Virus record (IMG/VR): IMGVR_UViG_3300040751_003522
Location: 1 to 27,286 of that record
Reading direction: 5' to 3' (one strand)
Source: a virus
DNA: 27,286 nt
Shown one piece after another: positions 22,810-27,286 of this stretch. The translations under genes were made by a program, and so were the position numbers. Every line of letters begins with the position of its first letter. The stretch's first letter is position 1. The notes beneath the pieces are model-generated. The model saw nothing but the letters and a program-made list of their open reading frames with translations. It ran no database searches and had not been told where the DNA came from.

Positions 22810-22816
22810 ATAAATA
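22809..22816 (+). promoter_or_regulatory. T4-like late promoter box
   Basis: GATAAATA begins at the last base of the TAG stop of the 1021-aa gene and ends 11 bases before the ATG at 22828. The predicted leader is about six bases. Confidence 0.65.
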
Positions 22817-22827
22817 TAAGTAATATT

Positions 22828-23391
22828 ATGACAAGCAATATAAACCCAAACGATATAGCAGAGCAATTTCCTGAAGCAGGCAGGGATAATCCTAGTCAAG
22901 GCTTTAGAGATAATTTTACCGCTATTCAAACTAATTTTTCAACAGCCCAATCAGAAATTACCAGTCTACAAAATAACACTGCAAAATTAAATGCAAACAA
23001 CAATTTTCAAAGCAATGAATTGAGTAATGCTTTGATGATCAACAATAAAATCAAAATTTTTGACGGTGGTGTAGTTTCTAGTTCACAAGATATCAATATC
23101 AGCAATGGACATTATCAAAAATTCACTTGTAGTGCATTAGTAACACTCAAATTTAGTGAATGGTCAAGTGTCAATGGACACATGGATGTTGTTTACATTG
23201 AATTAAAATCCAACAATGCTGATTCAAAAAATGTTACTTTTGACACAGTAGCAGGTGGAACAATCAAAGTTCAAACAGGTTACACAAATCCTGTTGCAGT
23301 TGACGATGCAAACAATCCTCTATTGTATAAATTTTGGAGTTATGACGGTGGGTTGACTGTGTTCATGCAGTTTGTTGGTAAATTTGAATAA
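22828..23391 (+). CDS. Fibre-like structural protein (187 aa)
   Basis: A structural protein with a divergent copy of the shared N-terminal module: GRDNPSQGFRDNFTAIQTNF (residues 18-37) keeps the Arg-x-x-Phe and Asn-Phe spacing. A short heptad-like helix follows (STAQSEITSLQNNTAKL). The C-terminal 100 residues are beta-rich and end LYKFWSYDGGLTVFMQFVG, a compact fold that could be a fibre tip. There is no enzymatic motif. Late promoter control fits a virion protein. The final A of its stop is the first base of the next gene's ATG (TAATG). Confidence 0.75.
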   Translation: MTSNINPNDIAEQFPEAGRDNPSQGFRDNFTAIQTNFSTAQSEITSLQNNTAKLNANNNFQSNELSNALMINNKIKIFDGGVVSSSQDINISNGHYQKFTCSALVTLKFSEWSSVNGHMDVVYIELKSNNADSKNVTFDTVAGGTIKVQTGYTNPVAVDDANNPLLYKFWSYDGGLTVFMQFVGKFE

Positions 23392-23636
23392 TGACAATCA
23401 ACAACACTCATCCAATGACTGAAAACTTATCCAAAGTTCCTACCAGTGAATTAGAACAAAAATTAAACGAATTAAGAAAAAAATATCTCAGTGCTACAAA
23501 TCCTCAGATCAAAAACCAAATATTTTATTTTCTTACTGACTATCAAGAAGAACTTAAATTAAGGTATGCTCAAGAACAAGCAGAATTGGAAAAACAATCT
23601 GATTCTGACCTTGACAATTTGATCAACGTAGATTAG
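23391..23636 (+). CDS. Small helical phage protein (81 aa)
   Basis: A hydrophilic, almost entirely helical protein. VPTSELEQKLNELRKKYL (residues 16-33) and YQEELKLRYAQEQAELEKQ (51-69) have heptad-like spacing, so it probably forms a short coiled coil or helical hairpin. Its tail is acidic (SDSDLDNLINVD). It is read from an ATG overlapping the previous stop, so it is co-expressed with a late structural gene. Marine T4-like phages carry similar small proteins as far as I recall, but I know no function. Confidence 0.7.
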   Translation: MTINNTHPMTENLSKVPTSELEQKLNELRKKYLSATNPQIKNQIFYFLTDYQEELKLRYAQEQAELEKQSDSDLDNLINVD

Positions 23637-23649
23637 TATATTAATACTA
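23634..23649 (+). repeat. perfect inverted repeat abutting the -35 of the next promoter
   Basis: TAGTAT and ATACTA, exact reverse complements around a four-base loop, overlap the stop of the 81-aa gene and end at the base before TTGACT. The stem is AT-only, so it is a weak terminator at best; an operator for the early promoter is the other reading. Confidence 0.45.
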
Positions 23650-23678
23650 TTGACTTTTAATCACAAATAAGTTATAAT
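23650..23678 (+). promoter_or_regulatory. sigma70-type promoter for the DnaE-like gene
   Basis: TTGACT (23650-23655) and TATAAT (23673-23678) are 17 bases apart. The ATG at 23685 begins seven bases after the -10, so the transcript should start at about the ATG. Confidence 0.85.
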
Positions 23679-23684
23679 ACATTT

Positions 23685-24206
23685 ATGAAATTAGATCCTT
23701 TGGGTGTGCCCAGTTTTGGTGTAGATGATTTGGTAGAATTAATATATCAAGGCAATATTAAAAAGATAGATCAAGTGTTGTGTGAAAAAAATGCACACAC
23801 AGAAGAATTCAATCAAAGTGTAAAAGAAACAGAAATTGGCAACTTGCTGAAATACTATCAACACATAGATATTGATCAATCAGAATTTGATTCAGCATTA
23901 CAATCAGAATGGTTTATGCCAAACAGTTTCAAAAATTTTGATGTTGAAAAACACATAATGAATATATGTCCAGATACTGATGAAGCACACACAAGAGTAC
24001 AGGAAGAAATCACAGCATTGAAATCCAAAAATTTAATGCCTGTGCTGAAATTTATGCACTTTTTGGTATCATACATGAGAGAAAACAACATCGTGTGGGG
24101 CGTTGGCCGAGGCAGTTCTGTGGCAAGTTACGTTTTGTTCTTGTTGGGTGTACACAAAGTAGACTCGATTCAATATGAGCTGGACTGGCGAGAGTTCATT
24201 AGATAA
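23685..24206 (+). CDS. Truncated DnaE-like (C-family DNA polymerase) fragment protein
   Basis: The C-terminal 55 residues match the start of the palm region of bacterial DNA polymerase III alpha: a helix (LKFMHFLVSYMRENN, 121-135), WGVGRGSSVAS (138-148, compare the family pattern GxGRGSAAGS), YVLFLLGVHKVDSIQYEL (149-166) and WREFIR. In DnaE the FxRFLNP and catalytic PDxD residues come directly after this point; here the protein ends instead. The N-terminal 115 residues are helical and acidic and do not look like a PHP domain. It cannot be a polymerase by itself. It may use the GRGS loop to bind nucleotide or phosphate, or mimic a DnaE surface. A strong leaderless-type sigma70 promoter marks it as early. 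The stop is a clean TAA embedded in the next late box, not an obvious frameshift. Confidence 0.7.
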   Translation: MKLDPLGVPSFGVDDLVELIYQGNIKKIDQVLCEKNAHTEEFNQSVKETEIGNLLKYYQHIDIDQSEFDSALQSEWFMPNSFKNFDVEKHIMNICPDTDEAHTRVQEEITALKSKNLMPVLKFMHFLVSYMRENNIVWGVGRGSSVASYVLFLLGVHKVDSIQYELDWREFIR

Positions 24207-24209
24207 ATA
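24202..24209 (+). promoter_or_regulatory. T4-like late promoter box
   Basis: GATAAATA contains the TAA stop of the DnaE-like gene and lies 24 bases before the ATG at 24234. Unlike the other boxes, it leaves room for a leader with an SD (GGAG, 24221-24224). Confidence 0.65.
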
Positions 24210-24220
24210 CATACATAATA

Positions 24221-24224
24221 GGAG
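24221..24224 (+). promoter_or_regulatory. Shine-Dalgarno for the gene at 24234
   Basis: GGAG lies nine bases before the ATG at 24234, making this the one late-box gene with a conventional leader and ribosome binding site. Confidence 0.65.
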
Positions 24225-24233
24225 AAAAATATA

Positions 24234-24593
24234 ATGGCTATTAAACAAACAGGAAAAAAGACTTATAAAACAATGCAAGGCAAGCCTATTGACATGGACT
24301 TGTTGCGTAAAAGAAATGAGCTGACTCCAGCAGTTGGAAATGCAAAAGTGAATGCTCGTGGTGATGAGTTAGGACCTGGTGGCAAAATTATTAAGAAAAG
24401 AGAAGATGTTCTAGCAGATTACTACAGAGATAATCCTGCAAAAGTTCCTGAAAAACAACAGGTTGCTCAACCTAAGCAAGAAGCACCTAAACAAGAAACT
24501 GTTGAACAAGAAACACCTAAGCAAGAAGATGTACAATCTGATGCAGAATGGGTTGAAGATGCAGAAGGAAACTTTGTTAAAAAAGAACAATAA
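24234..24593 (+). CDS. Conserved-looking phage protein with KQE repeat (119 aa)
   Basis: The N-terminal 65 residues look like a conserved phage domain (YKTMQGKPIDMDLLRKRNELTPAVG, then NARGDELGPGGKI) that I associate with small virion or head-assembly proteins in marine T4-like phages, without certainty. Residues about 75-110 form a disordered Lys/Gln/Glu/Pro tail made of a 15-base tandem repeat, and the end is acidic (DAEWVEDAEGNF). It has no membrane segment. A late promoter box, a leader and an SD precede it. Its stop overlaps the start of the co-chaperonin gene (TAATG), so the two are translationally coupled and may be functionally linked in capsid assembly. Confidence 0.75.
   Translation: MAIKQTGKKTYKTMQGKPIDMDLLRKRNELTPAVGNAKVNARGDELGPGGKIIKKREDVLADYYRDNPAKVPEKQQVAQPKQEAPKQETVEQETPKQEDVQSDAEWVEDAEGNFVKKEQ
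24471..24530 (+). repeat. 15-bp tandem repeat, four copies, coding for PKQE units
   Basis: Units begin at 24471, 24486, 24501 and 24516 with consensus CCTAAGCAAGAA plus three variable bases. The first, second and fourth copies are nearly identical over 12 bases and the third begins GTTGAA. They are in frame and encode P-K-Q-E-x units. Copy number could change by slippage without breaking the frame. Confidence 0.8.
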
Positions 24594-24958
24594 TGGCGGC
24601 TGATTTTAGAATTTACGAAGGCAATCTTAAACCAATTAAAACCAGAGTACTTGTCACTGACATGAACTTTGAGGCTTATAAAACAAAGTCTGGTTTAATT
24701 ATTCCTGGCGATGACGGTGTTGTGCATGGAATAAAACCAAGATGGGCTAAAGTTTTAGCAGTGGGACCAAAAGCACCCAGTGATTTAAAAGAAGGCGACT
24801 GGATCTTAATTCAACATGGACGTTGGAGTAGAGGCATCAAAATGCAAGATCCGAAATCAAAAGAAACAAAAACAATTTGGATGGTTGAATCTGAATCAAT
24901 TTTGTTACGAGGTGATCATAAACCAGATGACTATTACTCTGCCAAAGTAATAAATTAA
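24593..24958 (+). CDS. GroES-like co-chaperonin (functional counterpart of T4 gp31)
   Basis: A phage co-chaperonin expected to cap the host GroEL and help fold the major capsid protein. The GroES fold is recognisable: LKPIKTRVLV (12-21), the mobile loop (about 25-42) with the GroEL-binding hydrophobic triplet in SGLIIPG, WAKVLAVGPKAP (51-62), LKEGDWILIQHG (65-76) and the closing strand ESESILLRG. The KPRWAKV segment is the counterpart of the T/S-x-G-x-V strand of GroES. At 121 residues it is longer than E. coli GroES and similar to gp31, with an extended C-terminus (DDYYSAKVIN). It overlaps the preceding gene by one base. It follows a late promoter, fitting capsid assembly. Sequence similarity is to GroES; equivalence to gp31 is inferred. 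Confidence 0.88.
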   Translation: MAADFRIYEGNLKPIKTRVLVTDMNFEAYKTKSGLIIPGDDGVVHGIKPRWAKVLAVGPKAPSDLKEGDWILIQHGRWSRGIKMQDPKSKETKTIWMVESESILLRGDHKPDDYYSAKVIN

Positions 24959-24961
24959 TTC

Positions 24962-24990
24962 TTGACTTCTAACACATAACCTAATATACT
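24962..24990 (+). promoter_or_regulatory. sigma70-type promoter for the small membrane protein / gp44 cluster
   Basis: TTGACT (24962-24967) and TATACT (24985-24990) are separated by 17 bases. The ATG at 24997 begins seven bases after the -10. It probably drives 24997 through at least the ferredoxin gene, since the genes are overlapping or nearly contiguous. Confidence 0.8.
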
Positions 24991-24996
24991 AACAGT

Positions 24997-25164
24997 ATGA
25001 AATTACCACATTCATACTCTGGAATTAATACCACCGGACTAACTGGAATTGTTTTAATGACCTTACATGTAACAGGGTTTTTAACAGGTGCATATTGGCC
25101 ACTGGCTTATGTGTTATTAATACTGTCAGGCATAGGGCAAGAATACAGGAAGTATTATGATTAA
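24997..25164 (+). CDS. Small membrane protein (55 aa)
   Basis: A short frame directly downstream of a sigma70 promoter, from MKLPHSYSGI to QEYRKYYD. Residues about 15-46 are hydrophobic (TGIVLMTLHVTGFLTGAYWPLAYVLLILSG) and could form one or two membrane passes; both ends are polar, and the C-terminus is charged and aromatic. There is no SD, and the predicted transcript begins at the ATG. It overlaps the following gene by eight bases. The family is unknown; as the first gene of an early operon it could be a host-membrane-directed factor, which is inference only. Confidence 0.75.
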   Translation: MKLPHSYSGINTTGLTGIVLMTLHVTGFLTGAYWPLAYVLLILSGIGQEYRKYYD

Positions 25165-25909
25165 AGTTTATTGGACTAGATCATATCCAAAGCACAAAGA
25201 CCTACAAGCAATGGGATTGAATCCTTCCTCAATGATGAGTGGATTGCGTATTCCTGCTCCTGAACCTTTATTGAAGCATCTTGATTATCAAAACTTTTTT
25301 GGACCTTTGGTATCTAAATGTCCTGCTATTGTGGATGATTTAAAAAATGTGTTTGTGATTAAATCGCCTGTGGACATCACAATAGATATAGATATTATTA
25401 CTAAAAAAATGAATATCACTAAACAAGATCTGGATTTTGCAAAATCATTTATAGGGGATCCTCAAGGCAAATGGGGAATACATCAATTGGGGATTGGATA
25501 TTTGTTTTTTGCAGAAAAATCTTTACAGGCTACACAATTACCTGCGTACTATGATGAAAATGATTTTACAAAAGGTACACACACTATTTCCAGCAGTTTT
25601 GATATTGGTAATTGGTTTAGAGTTGCAGGTAAACCTGCTTTTATGATAAAGCCTGGCACAAAAAGTATTGACATCAAGGAGGGTGATCCGTTAATATACT
25701 ACAAGTTTAACACAACAGAAAAAATTAAATTAATTGAGTTTGACGATCAAGAACTGCAACGCCTTGAAGAAAAAAGTCCAGAATGGTTGTGCAGTACTCT
25801 TAAAGATCATACAGATAAAGTGATCACATTAGAAAAATGTTATGCATATTTTAATCAATTTAAAATGAGACAAAGAATACTAAAACTTATAAAAAGGAAT
25901 CTAATATGA
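25157..25909 (+). CDS. Unidentified 250-aa phage protein
   Basis: I do not recognise a characterised family. It begins MIKVYWTRSYPKHKD and has a Gly/Pro-rich conserved-looking stretch (GLRIPAPEPLLKHL, about 29-42) and a beta-rich middle (VFVIKSPVDITIDIDII; GIHQLGIGYLFFAEK, about 107-121). A FDIGNWFRVAGKPAFMIKPG segment (about 148-167) is followed by IKEGDPLIYYKFNT. The C-terminus is basic and helical (FKMRQRILKLIKRN). The GDPLIYYKF pattern suggests a small beta-barrel or sugar-binding fold, but no active site is recognisable. It starts eight bases inside the membrane protein gene and overlaps the clamp-loader gene by ATGA, so it belongs to the same early operon. Confidence 0.78.
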   Translation: MIKVYWTRSYPKHKDLQAMGLNPSSMMSGLRIPAPEPLLKHLDYQNFFGPLVSKCPAIVDDLKNVFVIKSPVDITIDIDIITKKMNITKQDLDFAKSFIGDPQGKWGIHQLGIGYLFFAEKSLQATQLPAYYDENDFTKGTHTISSSFDIGNWFRVAGKPAFMIKPGTKSIDIKEGDPLIYYKFNTTEKIKLIEFDDQELQRLEEKSPEWLCSTLKDHTDKVITLEKCYAYFNQFKMRQRILKLIKRNLI

Positions 25910-26820
25910 AAGAACTATGGGTAGAAAAATATCGTCCTAAAACTGTGGACGGATACGTGTTTAGAGATGATCACCAACGCAATCAAGTGCAACAATGGGT
26001 AAAAGAAAAAACTATTCCGCATTTGTTATTTTCAGGTAATGCTGGTATAGGTAAAACAACATTGGCTAAAATTCTATTTAATGAATTAGAACTTAATGAT
26101 TTAGACATTTTAGAAATAAATGCATCACGAACTAACTCAGTAGACGATGTACGTGACAAAATAATTAACTTTGTACAGATGATACCATTTGGTGACTTTA
26201 AAGTTGTACTGCTAGATGAGGCTGATTACTTGTCGCCAAATGCACAAGCGGCATTGCGTGGAGTGATGGAGGAGTATCACACAACCAGTAGATTCATATT
26301 GACGTGTAACTATCCTAACAGAATTATTCCGGCACTGCATTCAAGATGTCAAGGCTTTCACATTGAACGTATCGACCAAACAGAATTCACAACTAGAGTG
26401 GCAAAGATATTGATGGATGAAGGTATAACTCCGGACTTGGATGTATTGGACACTTATGTAAAAGCAACTTATCCAGACTTGAGAAAATGCATCAACACTG
26501 TGCAGATGAATTCACAAGATGGTACATTGGTTGCTCCTGATAAATCAGACAAAGCAGAAGCAGACTACAAATTAGAAATGACCGAATTGTTTAAGGCAGG
26601 CAAAATAAGTCAAGCCAGAAAGTTGGTGTGCAGTCAAGCACGTCCAGATGAGATTGAAGATATTTACAAATGGTTGTATGATAATATCACACTGTTTGGT
26701 GATGAACCCAAACAAGAAAAAGCAATACTTGTAATCAAACAAGGTTTAGTTGATCACACACTGGTTGCTGATCCAGAAATAAATCTTGCGGCTACAATGA
26801 TCAAATTACAAAATATCTAA
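25906..26820 (+). CDS. 44: Sliding-clamp loader large subunit, T4 gp44-like
   Basis: The AAA+ ATPase of the phage clamp loader, which opens the gp45 clamp and places it on primer-template DNA. It opens [12 protein letters not shown] (3-14), as in RFC/gp44 proteins. Walker A is GNAGIGKTT (44-52), Walker B VVLLDEAD (100-107), sensor 1 LTCN (132-135), and the HSRCQGF segment (145-151) holds the arginine finger of the SRC motif (Arg147). The C-terminal 100 residues form the helical collar ([15 protein letters not shown], then [14 protein letters not shown]). At 304 residues it is close to the T4 protein. It overlaps the upstream gene by ATGA. In T4 gene 62 follows gene 44 directly; here a ferredoxin gene takes that place, so the small loader subunit must lie elsewhere or be absent. 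Confidence 0.95.
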   Translation: MKELWVEKYRPKTVDGYVFRDDHQRNQVQQWVKEKTIPHLLFSGNAGIGKTTLAKILFNELELNDLDILEINASRTNSVDDVRDKIINFVQMIPFGDFKVVLLDEADYLSPNAQAALRGVMEEYHTTSRFILTCNYPNRIIPALHSRCQGFHIERIDQTEFTTRVAKILMDEGITPDLDVLDTYVKATYPDLRKCINTVQMNSQDGTLVAPDKSDKAEADYKLEMTELFKAGKISQARKLVCSQARPDEIEDIYKWLYDNITLFGDEPKQEKAILVIKQGLVDHTLVADPEINLAATMIKLQNI

Positions 26821-26825
26821 GCACT

Positions 26826-27149
26826 ATGACGTATGTTGTTAATGACAAATGCATTATGTGTAAACACACTACCTGTGTGTCAGTTTGCCCTGTAGATTGC
26901 TTCTATGAGGGAGAAAACATGCTGGTTATCAAACCCGATGAGTGTATTGATTGTGGAGTGTGTGAACCAGAGTGTCCTGAAGATGCTATTAAGTCTGATC
27001 AGGATCCTGAAGGAGAAGGATGGGTAGAGTTTAACAAACAATGGTCTGAAGCATGGCAAGTTTTAGATGTTCAAAAACAACCCATGCCTGAATACAAAAA
27101 ACATTCAGGTGAAGCCGACAAATTAAAGAAATATTTCAAAGACAAATAA
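26826..27149 (+). CDS. fdxA: 7Fe-type ferredoxin (FdxA / Azotobacter FdI family)
   Basis: A bacterial-type ferredoxin carrying one [3Fe-4S] and one [4Fe-4S] cluster. All nine family cysteines are in place: Cys9, Cys12, Cys17, Cys21 and Cys25 in the first half, then Cys40, Cys43, Cys46 and Cys50 in [12 protein letters not shown]. By alignment with Azotobacter FdI the [3Fe-4S] ligands would be Cys9, Cys17 and Cys50 and the [4Fe-4S] ligands Cys21, Cys40, Cys43 and Cys46. The [16 protein letters not shown] segment and the C-terminal extension ([15 protein letters not shown]) are characteristic of FdxA and distinguish it from the plant-type 2Fe-2S ferredoxins known from cyanophages. It starts five bases after gp44 in the same early operon, with no SD. 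An electron partner is not visible; the radical SAM protein is a candidate user. Confidence 0.94.
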   Translation: MTYVVNDKCIMCKHTTCVSVCPVDCFYEGENMLVIKPDECIDCGVCEPECPEDAIKSDQDPEGEGWVEFNKQWSEAWQVLDVQKQPMPEYKKHSGEADKLKKYFKDK

Positions 27150-27286
27150 ATGCAAATAGACAACCATCTATATCTTTATCATCATATTCCAAGAACCGGA
27201 GGGACATTTTTTATTACCAGCGGACCAAACACAGTAAGAGATCATACAGAACAATGGCTCACACACTACACATATGTGGAACGTTG
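27150..27286 (+). CDS. Sulfotransferase-like protein, 5' part only
   Basis: The frame opens at the ATG immediately after the ferredoxin stop (TAAATG) and runs off the right edge, giving 45 residues. Residues 11-20 read HHIPRTGGTF, matching the 5'-phosphosulfate-binding loop (HIPKTGGTS-type) of the Sulfotransfer_2-like carbohydrate sulfotransferases that use PAPS. It follows a hydrophobic strand (HLYLY), as expected for the P-loop-like N-terminus. The rest is outside the window, so the 3'-phosphate loop and catalytic base cannot be checked. If real, it would place a second class of carbohydrate-modifying enzyme beside the two glycosyltransferase-like genes. Confidence 0.7.
   Translation, partial: MQIDNHLYLYHHIPRTGGTFFITSGPNTVRDHTEQWLTHYTYVER

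Noticed and set aside
23685-24206. Frameshifted remnant of a full dnaE gene
   Set aside because: The sequence after the stop is a late promoter box and an unrelated intact gene, with no downstream PDxD or polymerase motifs in any frame.

Overview
The window looks like part of a lytic, T4-like (contractile-tailed) phage genome, probably infecting a marine bacterium such as SAR11/Pelagibacter, or less likely a cyanobacterium. This rests on several observations: an AT-rich genome packed with genes almost entirely on the plus strand; stop/start overlaps; a gp44-type clamp loader; a GroES-like co-chaperonin comparable to gp31; T4-style late promoter boxes (GATAAATA); and a long run of tail-fibre-like proteins of the kind seen in marine T4-like phages. 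I saw no tRNA, insertion sequence, CRISPR array or integrase. The host is inferred, not shown.

Layout. 1-3045: the end of an unknown gene, a conserved-looking unknown protein, a radical SAM protein with an extra Cys-rich N-terminal part, and a 280-aa unknown. 3055-4838: a small fibre-like structural protein, a WWWW-motif membrane protein and a Rossmann/glycosyltransferase-like protein. 4870-7854: a divergent QueD-like enzyme, a GT-A glycosyltransferase with a DxD motif, a UV damage endonuclease, an Fe/Mn superoxide dismutase with all four metal ligands, and a small membrane protein. 7856-8143 holds the only convincing minus-strand gene, a zinc-ribbon-like protein. 8197-23636: an A-type Fe-S carrier overlapping a 2215-aa fibre protein, then further fibre or adhesin proteins, a complete subtilisin-like protease, a 1021-aa protein with He_PIG/Ig-like repeats, and a small conserved-looking protein. 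23685-27286: a DnaE-like fragment, a protein with a 15-bp tandem repeat, the co-chaperonin, a small membrane protein, an unknown, gp44, a 7Fe-type ferredoxin (FdxA) and the start of a sulfotransferase-like gene.

Regulation can be read directly. Four sigma70-type promoters with 17-base spacers stand in front of QueD, UvdE, the DnaE-like gene and the gp44 cluster. Six exact GATAAATA boxes stand in front of structural genes, the SOD and the 119-aa gene upstream of the co-chaperonin. In nearly all cases the box lies so close to the ATG that the predicted transcript begins at, or within a few bases of, the start codon. Leaderless (or nearly leaderless) initiation therefore looks like a general habit here, alongside Shine-Dalgarno starts inside operons.

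Functionally the window joins virion assembly (fibres, protease, co-chaperonin) and replication/repair (gp44, UvdE) with an unusual iron/redox set (SOD, IscA/ErpA-type carrier, FdxA ferredoxin, radical SAM enzyme) and carbohydrate or surface-modifying genes (two glycosyltransferase-like proteins and a sulfotransferase-like protein).
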